Positions 33,890 through 42,100 of a stretch of 64,000 bases of DNA are shown piece after piece; within the stretch, counting starts at the first letter, position 1, and each line of letters opens with the position of its first letter. This DNA comes from Hyphomicrobium_A sp964493785. Its GTDB lineage: Bacteria > Pseudomonadota > Alphaproteobacteria > Rhizobiales > Hyphomicrobiaceae. The notes beneath the pieces were generated by a model. That model saw only the letters and a program-made list of their open reading frames with translations. It had not been told where the DNA came from and ran no database searches. The translations under genes and the position numbers were made by a program. The stretch lies in NCBI GenBank assembly GCA_964493785.1, contig CAZBPM010000019.1:36392-100391 (forward strand), read 5' to 3'.

Positions 33890-34321
33890 TTAGTTGGCGT
33901 GGCCGGCGACGCGCGAGTTGTTGGTCTCGACCTGGCCGGTGCGCAGGTCGAACTCGATGAGCTTGCCGACCTTGGCGTTGCCGGCGAGCAGATGAACGTG
34001 GACCTCGGTGGCACCGAGCTCGGCGCCACGATGGCGGATCTCGGCGAGGTTCAGCGAAGGAATGCTCGAGGTGACGCGGCCGATCGACAGGGCCTCAGGG
34101 CGGCCGTTGGCATTGCGGCGCACGAACACGTAGTTGGCGGCCGGAAGTGCCGGGCACTCGATGAGGTCATAGACGGTGTGCACATAGCGGTTGCCCGAAG
34201 CGCCGGTCCAGAAATGGAAGTTGGCGGCTTCGGCGGCCCGCGCGCTGCGCTGGGCCATTGCTTCCTGGGCGAGGGTGCGCTGCGCCCTATACACGGCGAG
34301 CTCGATGATACGCGCTACCAT
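33890..34321 (-). CDS. Conserved hypothetical protein
   Basis: I do not recognise a family. The 143-residue product (MVARIIELAVYRAQRTLAQ at the start) has an alanine/arginine-rich helical N-terminus, then an alpha/beta region with NFHFWTGASGNRYVHTVYDLIECP and GATEVHVHLLAGNAKVGKLIEFDLRTG. No signal peptide or membrane helix is seen. ATG at 34321 is chosen because a GAAGGGAA segment lies just upstream; a longer frame to 34399 exists. It is convergent with the ChaC-like gene. Confidence 0.7.
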   Translation of the reverse strand: MVARIIELAVYRAQRTLAQEAMAQRSARAAEAANFHFWTGASGNRYVHTVYDLIECPALPAANYVFVRRNANGRPEALSIGRVTSSIPSLNLAEIRHRGAELGATEVHVHLLAGNAKVGKLIEFDLRTGQVETNNSRVAGHAN

Positions 34322-34535
34322 TACTGAAGTTCCCTTCGCGGCCTTGCGGCCTACGCTTTGTTCGACGCCCTTATCGTTTTTTGCCAGCCTATGCCCCATT
34401 GCTTAACGTTGCCCCTGGTTTCGAGCTGAATTGTGACCCCATCTCAGTGTTTTTGCGGCAAAGTGAACGCAAGCTTGCGGCATGTCGCGCGCCGGTAACG
34501 CAGGCTTCTGGCGGTGCGGGGAACGCTCAACGGGC

Positions 34536-36905
34536 TCAGCCACAACGGGAAAACCCGCACGTCTCGCACACCCAGCAACCTTCGCGCCGCACGTAGTTCG
34601 CGGACGAGCAACGCGGGCAAAGCGTTAGGCGTGTAGGCCGCGCCGCGTTGCCCTCTCCCGCGTGTGCGGATGCCTCGTTTTGATGCTCGGCGATCGCGAG
34701 CGCGGCCTCGTCAGACTGCAGGAAGCCGATGCGGCGCATGTGCGTCTCGATGACCTCGCCGATGGCGGCCAGCAGGCTCGGCACGTAGCGGCCTGAGACC
34801 CAATGTCCGCCCTGGGGATCGAAGACCGCTTTCAGCTCGTCGGCGACGAAGGTCACGTCGCCGCCGCGGCGGAATACGGCGCTGATCATACGCGTCAGGG
34901 CAACAGTCCAGGCGTAGTGCTCGAGGTTGCGGGTGTTGATGAAGATTTCGAACGGACGGCGGCGCGAGCCATGCTCGATGTCGTTGATGGTGACGTAGAT
35001 GGCGTGGTCGCTGCCGGGCCATTTGATCTTGTAGGTGAAACCGGCGAGCACGCCCTCGCGCTCGAGCGGTTGGGTCATGTAGACGACGCCGCCCTGCTCC
35101 GTCGGGGCAGGCGGAATGGTGACAGGCGCCTTGATCGGGCGCGTTTCGTGTAGATCGGGCGAGGGAGCGGCCGCAGGCTCGGTGACGGACTGCAACACGG
35201 ATCCGGTGACAGGGTTCGGCCGGTAGGTGGTGCAACCCTTAAGCCCCAGGTCGTAGGCCTCGAGGTAGACGTCCTTGAAGGCCTCGAAGGAGATGCCTTC
35301 GGGGCAGTTGATAGTCTTGGAGATGGCGCTGTCGACGTACGGCTGCACGGCGGCCTGCATGGCGAGGTGCTGTGCCGGTGTCAGGTCTGCGGTGCGCACG
35401 AACGTGTCGGGCAAGGGGGCTGCCGGGCCGAACCTGCGCCGGAACTCGGCGTGTGCGAAGTCCTCGACGGTTTCCTCATGCGTGGTGCCGTCGCGGGCGA
35501 GCAGACGCCTCGTATAGCGGTAGTCGAACACTGGCTCGATGCCGGAGGAGACGTTGCCGGCGAGAAGGGAGATGGTGCCCGTTGGCGCGATGGAGGTGAG
35601 GCAGCCGTTGCGGATGCCGTGCTCCCGGATCGCGGCGCGCACGTCATCGCTCAAGAGGGCGACGTTGGGGCTAGCGAGGAAGCGCTCGGCATCGAACAAG
35701 GGGAAGACACCTTTTTCCGCAGCCAGGGCGGCACTCGCTGCGTAAGCGGCGTTCTGGATGCCGGCCATCCAGGATGCGGCGAGCTTGACCGCTTCCGGAG
35801 AGCCGTACCGGGCGCCGGCGAAGATCAGCGCGTCCGCGAGGCCGGTGATACCGAGACCGATGCGGCGTTTGCTCAGAGCCTCATGGCGCTGCGCGGGGAG
35901 CGGATAATTCGAGACGTCGATGACATTGTCGAGGAAGCGCACGGCCACCTCGACGCGCTCCTTCAGCTTCGCTGTATCGATGCGGGCGCTGTTCGTGAAC
36001 GGGTGCTCGATGAGCTGCGCCAGATTGATCGAACCCAGAAGGCAGGCGCCGAACGGCGGCAGCGGCTGCTCTCCGCAAGGGTTGGTGGCATGTATCTGCT
36101 CGCAGTAGGCAAGGTTGTTGCGGGCGTTGATGCGGTCGATGAAGACGACGCCGGGCTCGGCGTAGTCGTAGGTCGAGCGCATGATGCGCTCCCAGAGCGC
36201 TCGGGCGGGAAGCGTGCGGTAGACCTTGCCGCCGAACTTCAAATCCCAAGGGCGATCGTTGCGCACGGCGGCGAGGAAATCGTCGGTGACAAGGACCGAT
36301 AGGTTGAAGTTGCGCAGGCGGGCCGGGTCGGACTTTGCCTCGACAAAGGCTTCGATGTCCGGGTGGTCGCAGCGCAGGGTACCCATCATGGCGCCGCGTC
36401 GGCTGCCGGCCGACATGATGGTGCGGCACATGGCATCCCACACGTCCATGAAGCTGACAGGGCCGGAGGCATCGGCACCGATCGAGGCGACGGGGGCACC
36501 CTTGGGGCGCAGGGTGGAGAAGTCGTGGCCGATGCCGCCGCCCTGCTGCATGGTCAGAGCGGCGTCCTTCACGGCGTTGAATATGGCGCCGAGGTCGTCC
36601 TCGATCGCGCCGAGGACGAAGCAGTTGAAGAGGGTTACGTCACGACCGGTGCCGGCACCTGCGAGGATCCGGCCCGCGGGCAGGAAGCCGAAATCGGCCA
36701 TGGCGTCGTGGAAGCGGCGGGCCCATTTTTCGCGAGCGCGCTTGCCGCCTTTTTCGACTGCGGCGGCAGCGCGGGCGACGCGCCAGAACGTGTCGTCCAG
36801 CGTCGAATCAACCGCCGCTCCCTGGGGTCCCCATAGGCGATATTTGAGGTTCCAGATGTGCTGCGAGATCGGGGCGGCGAACTCGGCTGCGCTAGCGTCG
36901 GGCAT
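34536..36905 (-). CDS. nrdJ: Adenosylcobalamin-dependent (class II) ribonucleotide reductase
   Basis: It reduces ribonucleotides to deoxyribonucleotides with a cobalamin-generated thiyl radical, with or without oxygen. The 789-residue protein carries MQQGGGIGHDFSTLRPKGA, MGTLRCDHPDIEAFVEAK, the active-site motif HATNPCGEQPLPPFGAC, and LTSIAPTGTISLLAGNVSSGIEP. The C-terminus is cysteine-rich: the zinc-ribbon-like CPRCSSANYVRREGCWVCETCGFSRCG, which includes the redox-relay cysteines. The start is ATG at 36905 with AGGA 8 nt upstream. No cobalamin riboswitch fits in the 120-bp leader. A promoter and LexA-like half sites lie upstream. Confidence 0.97.
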   Translation of the reverse strand: MPDASAAEFAAPISQHIWNLKYRLWGPQGAAVDSTLDDTFWRVARAAAAVEKGGKRAREKWARRFHDAMADFGFLPAGRILAGAGTGRDVTLFNCFVLGAIEDDLGAIFNAVKDAALTMQQGGGIGHDFSTLRPKGAPVASIGADASGPVSFMDVWDAMCRTIMSAGSRRGAMMGTLRCDHPDIEAFVEAKSDPARLRNFNLSVLVTDDFLAAVRNDRPWDLKFGGKVYRTLPARALWERIMRSTYDYAEPGVVFIDRINARNNLAYCEQIHATNPCGEQPLPPFGACLLGSINLAQLIEHPFTNSARIDTAKLKERVEVAVRFLDNVIDVSNYPLPAQRHEALSKRRIGLGITGLADALIFAGARYGSPEAVKLAASWMAGIQNAAYAASAALAAEKGVFPLFDAERFLASPNVALLSDDVRAAIREHGIRNGCLTSIAPTGTISLLAGNVSSGIEPVFDYRYTRRLLARDGTTHEETVEDFAHAEFRRRFGPAAPLPDTFVRTADLTPAQHLAMQAAVQPYVDSAISKTINCPEGISFEAFKDVYLEAYDLGLKGCTTYRPNPVTGSVLQSVTEPAAAPSPDLHETRPIKAPVTIPPAPTEQGGVVYMTQPLEREGVLAGFTYKIKWPGSDHAIYVTINDIEHGSRRRPFEIFINTRNLEHYAWTVALTRMISAVFRRGGDVTFVADELKAVFDPQGGHWVSGRYVPSLLAAIGEVIETHMRRIGFLQSDEAALAIAEHQNEASAHAGEGNAARPTRLTLCPRCSSANYVRREGCWVCETCGFSRCG

Positions 36906-36931
36906 CGGGGCTATCCTGCACTCGGCCCCCA

Positions 36932-36960
36932 AATATGGGGTTGCGGCGCCCGAGAGTCAA
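36932..36960 (-). promoter_or_regulatory. nrdJ promoter
   Basis: On the minus strand a -35 TTGACT (36955-36960) and a -10 CATATT (36932-36937) have 17-bp spacing. The -10 sits in an inverted repeat with arms CCCCA and TGGGG around AATA (36927-36940). Confidence 0.7.
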
Positions 36961-36966
36961 CTGAAT

Positions 36967-36992
36967 GTTCTCTTTATATTCCTTTTGTGTTC
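36967..36992. promoter_or_regulatory. LexA-like tandem half-site array upstream of nrdJ
   Basis: Plus strand shows GTTC (36967-36970), 7 bp, ATTC (36978-36981), 7 bp, GTTC (36989-36992). The alphaproteobacterial LexA box is GTTC-N7-GTTC, so each adjacent pair is one base off consensus. The array ends 7 bp upstream of the nrdJ -35. Function is inferred. Confidence 0.35.
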
Positions 36993-37028
36993 TACCCTGA
37001 GAACGAGGCCCGGAGCGGGCAGCGGACG

Positions 37029-37226
37029 TCACCTTTGTGGCAGGGAAGGCAGCTCGAAACCGTTCTGCACAACTTTACACGCAGCACACTGAATGGCGCC
37101 CGTTGACCATTGGTAGAATGTGATACAGCCGCATTCGCAGCACCACATTTCAGGTTCGTGCTGCTCGTGTGATTGCGTGTGGTTGCGACGCTTGCGTTCG
37201 AAATCCAGCTCGATGAGGTTCGACAT
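37029..37226 (-). CDS. Small CxxC zinc-ribbon-like protein
   Basis: This 65-residue protein has no family I can name. A basic, polar N-terminus (MSNLIELDFERKRRNHTQS) is followed by a probable metal site of two cysteine pairs: CCECG near residue 29 and CAAC near residue 46, separated by an aromatic segment (ITFYQWSTGAIQ). It resembles the small zinc ribbons seen in phages and accessory DNA but no phage gene is near. Its ATG at 37226 overlaps the ATG of the divergent lysine/alanine-rich gene in a shared CATG. A GGTGGA lies upstream. The stop lies 124 bp before the nrdJ start. Confidence 0.6.
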   Translation of the reverse strand: MSNLIELDFERKRRNHTQSHEQHEPEMWCCECGCITFYQWSTGAIQCAACKVVQNGFELPSLPQR

Positions 37227-37374
37227 GGCCAAAGCTTCCACCAAGAGCGCCGCTAAGGCCTCTACCGGTAAGTTCGTTGCACCTGCCTCCGCGAAAGCGA
37301 AGACGGCCGTCGTTGAGCGGGCAAAGCCCAAGGCGGCTCCCGCGAAGGCTAAGGCTCCGGCAAAGAAAAAGTAG
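37225..37374 (+). CDS. Small lysine/alanine-rich basic protein
   Basis: This 49-residue product (MAKASTKSAAKASTGKFVAP at the start, ending PAKKK) consists almost only of Lys, Ala, Pro, Ser and Thr, like the histone-H1-type tails and AlgP-like proteins that bind nucleic acid. A role in DNA or RNA binding is suggested by composition only. A clear ribosome site, GAGG at 37215-37218, lies 6 nt before ATG 37225, and a good intrinsic terminator follows at 37433, supporting a real gene. Its promoter must lie inside the opposite zinc-ribbon gene. Confidence 0.65.
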   Translation: MAKASTKSAAKASTGKFVAPASAKAKTAVVERAKPKAAPAKAKAPAKKK

Positions 37375-37432
37375 TTGTCGAATTAGGTTCAGTTTTCTGC
37401 ATCTGCCGATTATTGCGATGCTGGAAGTGAAT

Positions 37433-37458
37433 GCGCCGCCTGTCAGGGCGGCGCTTTT
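37433..37458 (+). terminator. Intrinsic terminator after the lysine/alanine-rich gene
   Basis: A perfect 8-bp stem (GCGCCGCC / GGCGGCGC) with a 6-nt loop is followed by TTTTACGTTTT on the plus strand. An AT-rich stretch follows (37490-37546), including an AAATGAA-A-TTCATTT palindrome at the plsC stop. Confidence 0.85.
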
Positions 37459-37545
37459 ACGTTTTGGCAGGTTTCGTTTCGGCGGCTTTTAGAAAAAGAA
37501 TACGCAACTCTTTAAATTCATTAATTCGTTAAAATGAAATTCATT

Positions 37546-38340
37546 TCAGCGGCCGCTCGCAGGCCGATCTGCCACAGCTTCAGCGCGGGCTAGCACATCG
37601 GCTGCGATAGGGGGCGGCGTCGCCGAGCGGGCGGCTTCCAGGATGAGCCGTGCCGATGCCGTCTCGATGCGTCGTGACAGCTCCGCCTTGAACTGCGCAC
37701 GCGGCAGCCCGGGAGGCAGCGGGTCCTGTATCTCGACGATGATCGTTCCGGGGTAGCGCATCAGCTGCCGCCGCGGCCAATAGAGCCCTGAATTGAGCGC
37801 TACGGGCACGCAAGGCAGGCCGAGGCCTTCATAGAGCGCGACAGCACCTGACTTGTAATCGGGGTCGGCGCTGGGGGCTTTGCGGGTGCCTTCGGGGAAG
37901 ATCACGATCTCGCGGCCGGCGGCGGCGCGGTCCTGAGCATCGCGGATGAGGTCGCGGAGGGCGGAAGGGCCGCGGTCGCGCCGGACGAACACGTGTTCGA
38001 ATTTGCGCGAGAACCAGCCGTAGAAGGGTATCAGCGACAGCTCGTATTTCATCACCATCGCCGGATCGGAGAAGATCGGGATGAGGGCGAAGGTGTCCCA
38101 GGCCGATTGATGCTTGGAGGCGACCAGGTAAGGGGGGCGGGGGAGCTTATCGCGGCCGCGAACTTCGACGCGGGTCCCGACGATCCACCGCAGCAGCCAG
38201 AGCGAGACGACGGCGTGGGCTTTGAGGCCCGCCATGGCCCAGCGACGAGGGCCGAAAAGGAGGAACGACCCGCCGACCACGAAGATCGCCGTGCTGGCAT
38301 AGAAGAGCACCGCGAAGATGAGCGAGCGAACCAACAGCAC
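37546..38340 (-). CDS. plsC: 1-acyl-sn-glycerol-3-phosphate acyltransferase
   Basis: It acylates lysophosphatidic acid to phosphatidic acid in membrane lipid synthesis. The 264-residue protein has an N-terminal membrane helix, the catalytic His-x4-Asp as ASKHQSAWDTFA, the acyl-acceptor region FVRRDRGPSALRDL, and IVIFPEGTRKAPSA. It lies 9 bp downstream of the YdcF-like gene and in the same direction as ftsE-ftsX, an arrangement common in this order. Confidence 0.95.
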   Translation of the reverse strand: MLLVRSLIFAVLFYASTAIFVVGGSFLLFGPRRWAMAGLKAHAVVSLWLLRWIVGTRVEVRGRDKLPRPPYLVASKHQSAWDTFALIPIFSDPAMVMKYELSLIPFYGWFSRKFEHVFVRRDRGPSALRDLIRDAQDRAAAGREIVIFPEGTRKAPSADPDYKSGAVALYEGLGLPCVPVALNSGLYWPRRQLMRYPGTIIVEIQDPLPPGLPRAQFKAELSRRIETASARLILEAARSATPPPIAADVLARAEAVADRPASGR

Positions 38341-38349
38341 GGGATGCCC

Positions 38350-39006
38350 TCAGAAGATTTTTGGCGTGGCCGAGGGGGGGTCGGGCATTTCCGCGACTGA
38401 GCTCGCCGGTCGCGGGTGAAGGATGCGGGCGATGGTCAGGTGGGCGACCGTCGGCAGAAATTTGAAATACTCCGAGATCAGGGTGCGGGTGGCCGGTACG
38501 CTCAGCCACCAGCGTGGGGGAGCGAAGTTGCTGGGCACGACTGGATGAGGAATGAACGCGGTCGCCGGCATGGCCAGGGAAAGCTCGGCGAGGCTGCGCG
38601 GCATGTGATAGCTGGCCGTCACTACGATAAGGGTATTGTAGCCGCGCGATTGCGCCCAGTTTCGTGTTTCGCTGGCGTTGCCGATGGTGTCGCGCGCCGC
38701 ATAGCCAATGTCGACGCAGCAGTCGAACTTGTCGGCGGGCAGGCCGGAAATCTCGATCAGCTCTTTCTTGCCGGTGCGGTGATACACGCCGGAGATGAGC
38801 ATTCGCTGGGCGCGGCCTTCGTCGAGGAGGCGGGCGCCTTCGGCGATGCGGCTGCTTTCACCGGTGAGAACGACGATGCCGTCTGCGTGCGGATTGCCAT
38901 CGGCGGGGTAGCGGGTCACGACGCTCGCGAACAAGACGAATCCCGTGGCGAGGAGCGCTATCACCGCTCCCGCTCCGTAGATTACCGCTCGCCGCAAGCT
39001 CCTCAT
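38350..39006 (-). CDS. YdcF/ElyC family DUF218 protein
   Basis: This is a 218-residue inner-membrane protein with one N-terminal helix (VIYGAGAVIALLATGFVLFAS) and a DUF218 domain: ADGIVVLTGESSRIAEGARLLDEGRAQRMLISG, then NASETRNWAQSRGYNTLIVVTASYHMPRS. DUF218 members such as SanA and ElyC are tied to envelope integrity and peptidoglycan or polysaccharide precursor supply, but the reaction is not known. It sits between ftsX and plsC, about 150 bp from ftsX. Confidence 0.9.
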   Translation of the reverse strand: MRSLRRAVIYGAGAVIALLATGFVLFASVVTRYPADGNPHADGIVVLTGESSRIAEGARLLDEGRAQRMLISGVYHRTGKKELIEISGLPADKFDCCVDIGYAARDTIGNASETRNWAQSRGYNTLIVVTASYHMPRSLAELSLAMPATAFIPHPVVPSNFAPPRWWLSVPATRTLISEYFKFLPTVAHLTIARILHPRPASSVAEMPDPPSATPKIF

Positions 39007-39154
39007 CGCAAGGCTGCTGCCTACCAGCTGTCCCCAGTTGCGTCATTGCTGTCGCGCATCGGGGGCACACTACCCGATTTGATAGCGGCTGCGACAAGTT
39101 CTTGGCGGCTGAGGGCAGGCCAGCCCGACCGGGAGCGCATACCCCGGTTGCCGG

Positions 39155-40258
39155 TCATGTTTTTGAATTGAGGATGCGAAAGACGCCGAACCGAGACGTA
39201 ATCATGCACAAAGCAGAAATCGTGATGACGACACCGCCCAAAAGCGCATAGCCGATGGCATCGAGACCCCCGGTACCGATCAGGCGATGCATCTCCGCGG
39301 TGGTGGTCTGGCCCCCGCCCAAGGTCTGCATAACGGTCGGCATTGCGAGGAAAACAGCCATGGCGCTGAGCGCGCCGACGAGGCCAGCGCGGATGCCAAG
39401 GCGCAGGAAGTGGCGCTCGAACTCACGGGCAATATAGCGATCGGTGGCGCCGACGAAGTGCAGCACCTCGACGATTTCGCGGTTGGAGGCGAGCGCCGAG
39501 CGGGTCGCTGAAACGATGATCGCCATGGTGGCCGCACCAACCAGAAGGAGGATCGCCAGGCCGCCGAGCGCGAATGAGTGCGTGACCGTGCGAATCTGTC
39601 GCTGCCAGCGGCGATGATCGTCCAGCGAGGCGGTGGGGAAGCTCTTCGCCAGTCCGGCGCGCAGCTGCTCAATGTCAGGAGGATCGTCCCGATCAACCTC
39701 GACGGCGATGAGGCGCGGGACCGGCAGGGCCGATAGGACGTCGGAGTGGCCGAGCCAGGGTTCGAGCAGCTTGGTCGAGGCTTCGAGGGTCAATGCGTTG
39801 GCGCGGGCGATGCCCTTGCTGTCGCGCAGGAAGTTCTCGACGTCGCGCACGGTCCTTTCGGTGTCGACGCCGTCGCGCGGCTCGATCTGGACGGTCACCT
39901 CGGCGGCGATGTCCTTGAGCCAGGCGTTGGCAGACTCGTTGATCATGTAGACGGCGCCGGCGGTGAGGCAGGCGAGGAAGCACATGATCGAGATGACGAG
40001 CGTGAGCGAGCGTCCGGTGACGCTGTCGGGCGGCACGACCGGCGTATTCGTCGGCTCGGCCTTGGCCTTGCGACCGCGCTGAGGGGCGAGCTTGCGTGCC
40101 GGCGTGTCGTCGAGCGAGCCGCGCTGGCCAGTCTTGAGGCCATAGCGCTCGCCGGGGCCGGAAGGGCCCGTCAACACGGTGTCGTAGAGATCAAAACCGC
40201 TCGCCTCTTGCGATGTTTGATCCCGACGGCCCGTCGGTCTGTCATACGATCCGGACAT
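39155..40258 (-). CDS. ftsX: Cell division protein FtsX
   Basis: This is the membrane subunit of the FtsEX complex, which couples division to cell-wall hydrolase activation. The 367-residue protein has a long polar N-terminal cytoplasmic segment (residues 1-80), a first helix (LTLVISIMCFLACLTAGAVYMI), a periplasmic domain (about 105-215) and three C-terminal helices (GGLAILLLVGAATMAIIVSA onward). The N-terminal extension is longer than in E. coli but usual in this group. It overlaps ftsE by 17 bp. Confidence 0.95.
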   Translation of the reverse strand: MSGSYDRPTGRRDQTSQEASGFDLYDTVLTGPSGPGERYGLKTGQRGSLDDTPARKLAPQRGRKAKAEPTNTPVVPPDSVTGRSLTLVISIMCFLACLTAGAVYMINESANAWLKDIAAEVTVQIEPRDGVDTERTVRDVENFLRDSKGIARANALTLEASTKLLEPWLGHSDVLSALPVPRLIAVEVDRDDPPDIEQLRAGLAKSFPTASLDDHRRWQRQIRTVTHSFALGGLAILLLVGAATMAIIVSATRSALASNREIVEVLHFVGATDRYIAREFERHFLRLGIRAGLVGALSAMAVFLAMPTVMQTLGGGQTTTAEMHRLIGTGGLDAIGYALLGGVVITISALCMITSRFGVFRILNSKT

Positions 40259-40898
40259 GACCGTCGTGCAGCTCCAGACGCGGCGCCTTGAACTGCCGCA
40301 TGAGTTGATGATCGTGGGTGGCGATCAGCACCGAGGTGCCCAGCCTGTTCAGCTCGATGAAAAGCCGCAGCAGGCGGCGGGCCATCTGAGGGTCGACGTT
40401 GCCGGTGGGCTCGTCGGCGAGCAGCAGCTCGGGCTTACCGATCACCGCGCGGGCGATGGCGGCACGCTGCTTTTCTCCGCCGGAGAGCACCGACGGATAT
40501 GCGTGCATGCGATCGCCGAGGCCGACCCACTGCAATAGATCCGTCACATCCTCGCGGTAGTCGGCGAGCCGCTTGCCGAGGACGCGAAGCGGAAGCGCGA
40601 CGTTCTCCCAGGTGGTGAGATGGTCGAGGAGGCGAAAGTCCTGGAAGACGATGCCGATGCGGCGACGCAGATGCGCGCGCTTGGCGGTCGAGATGCGACT
40701 GACGTCCTGGTTAAAGAGGAATAGCTGGCCGCTCGTCGGATGACGCGACATGAAGAGAAGGCGCAGCAGCGATGTCTTGCCGGCGCCCGAGGGGCCAGTG
40801 AGAAAGTGGAATGAGCCCGGACGCAGGTGAAAATTCACGTCCGACAGGATGTCCTGCCCCTGGTCGTAGGAGAGCGCTATGTTCGACAGGCGAATCAC
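40242..40898 (-). CDS. ftsE: Cell division ATP-binding protein FtsE
   Basis: This is the cytoplasmic ATPase of FtsEX. The 218-residue protein has the Walker A loop FLTGPSGAGKTSLLRLLF, a Q-loop region RIGIVFQDFRLLDHL, the ABC signature VLSGGEKQRAAIARAV and the Walker B ELLLADEPTGNVDPQ. The start is GTG at 40898 (IRLSNIALSYDQG follows); no strong ribosome site is visible. Its 3' end overlaps ftsX, so translation is coupled. Confidence 0.97.
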   Translation of the reverse strand: MIRLSNIALSYDQGQDILSDVNFHLRPGSFHFLTGPSGAGKTSLLRLLFMSRHPTSGQLFLFNQDVSRISTAKRAHLRRRIGIVFQDFRLLDHLTTWENVALPLRVLGKRLADYREDVTDLLQWVGLGDRMHAYPSVLSGGEKQRAAIARAVIGKPELLLADEPTGNVDPQMARRLLRLFIELNRLGTSVLIATHDHQLMRQFKAPRLELHDGHVRIV

Positions 40899-41111
40899 AA
40901 GTTTTTCGGCCAGTGGTTTGCAGCATTGGTGCCAGCATGCCGGCGCTTTATTACGCAGGAACTGGCGATCAATCAGGTATGAATGTGGCGGGTTCGTGTG
41001 CAGATACCCACGCGGATCGGGGTAAGGACGTTATGGCGGGATTGCCGCGGGGATGCAATGTCCTGCTATCCTCCCCGGAGCGGGGGCCAACACGGTTTGG
41101 AAACGGTGGTC

Positions 41112-41663
41112 ATGAACGATACGACGACGCAGGTCGATCCAGATCTCGAGGTAATCTTTCCACCCGAGCAGATCGCCCGGCGCCTCACAGAGCTTGCTAA
41201 GGAAATCACCGAAGCAAAGTTCGAGAACCTGCTGGTCGTCGCCATTCTCAAGGGCAGCTTCGTATTCGCCGCCGATCTCATTCGTGCGTTGCATGCGGCG
41301 GGTCTGGCACCGGAGGTCGATTTCATGACCTTGTCGAGCTACAAGAAGGCGCGCATTTCGTCGGGGCAGGTTTCGATCCTGCGCGACATGGATCTCGACG
41401 TTCGCGGACGCAACGTGCTGGTGATCGACGACGTGCTGGATTCCGGTCGCACGCTGGCGTTCGCCAAGGACCTGCTCGTGGCGAGAGGGGCGGCTTCGAT
41501 CCGCACGTGCGTCTTGCTCGACAAGCAGCTTCCGCGCGCGGTCAATCTGGAACCCGACTATTACGCATTTCTGTGTCCGAACGAGTTCGTTGTCGGCTAC
41601 GGTATGGATGTGGCGCATCGCTATCGCGAGCTGCCGTTCGTTGGGCGCCTCGTGCGCCAATAA
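41112..41663 (+). CDS. hpt: Hypoxanthine phosphoribosyltransferase
   Basis: This purine-salvage enzyme joins hypoxanthine or guanine to PRPP. The 183-residue protein has the flexible-loop region FMTLSSYKKARISSGQVSILRDMD and the PRPP motif VLVIDDVLDSGRTLAFAKDLL, plus the closing FVVGYGMDVAHRYRELPFVGRL typical of HPRT. An in-frame start exists at 40983, but ATG at 41112 gives normal length. It precedes cpdR by 32 bp. Confidence 0.95.
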   Translation: MNDTTTQVDPDLEVIFPPEQIARRLTELAKEITEAKFENLLVVAILKGSFVFAADLIRALHAAGLAPEVDFMTLSSYKKARISSGQVSILRDMDLDVRGRNVLVIDDVLDSGRTLAFAKDLLVARGAASIRTCVLLDKQLPRAVNLEPDYYAFLCPNEFVVGYGMDVAHRYRELPFVGRLVRQ

Positions 41664-41695
41664 GGATTGCGTTCGCACTCTACGAGGGGGCACCG

Positions 41696-42058
41696 ATGGC
41701 GAGGATACTGCTGGCCGACGACGACGCGGCGACACGGGATCTCGTCCGGCGCGCGCTGGAAGCCGATGGGCATAGTGTCCACGTCACGCAGGATGGGAGC
41801 GAGGCGCTCGAGTGCGTTGAGGGCGCCGGTGCGCAGAAGTTCGACGTGCTGGTCACCGATGTCGAGATGCCGCTGCTCGACGGCATAGCGCTGGCGCAGC
41901 GCGCCCTGAAGCAGCCGGCACTACGAGTGCTGCTCATGTCCGGGTTTGCCGATCAGCTTGATCGCGCGAGTTCATTGAAAAGCACGCAAGTCGCAGTGAT
42001 CTCGAAGCCGTTCACGCTGGAAGACATGCGCGGGACCGTGCGCAAGCTGATCGGGTAA
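41696..42058 (+). CDS. cpdR: Single-domain response regulator CpdR
   Basis: This receiver-only protein controls ClpXP localisation and cell-cycle proteolysis in alphaproteobacteria when dephosphorylated. The 120-residue protein has the acidic pocket DDD at 8-10, the phosphoacceptor D55 in VLVTDVEMPLLDG, the Ser/Thr position in LLMSGFADQ and the Lys in VISKPFTLEDM. The start is ATG at 41696. No output domain is present, matching CpdR. Assignment to CpdR rather than another receiver-only protein rests on the length and sequence pattern. Confidence 0.9.
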   Translation: MARILLADDDAATRDLVRRALEADGHSVHVTQDGSEALECVEGAGAQKFDVLVTDVEMPLLDGIALAQRALKQPALRVLLMSGFADQLDRASSLKSTQVAVISKPFTLEDMRGTVRKLIG

Positions 42059-42100
42059 TTTCCCCACGGTGCCTGATCGCAGACGTTGGTGTCGTCGTCT

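Noticed and set aside
36905..37028. Cobalamin riboswitch before nrdJ
   Set aside because: Only about 120 bp of leader exists and no B12-box-like sequence was recognised.
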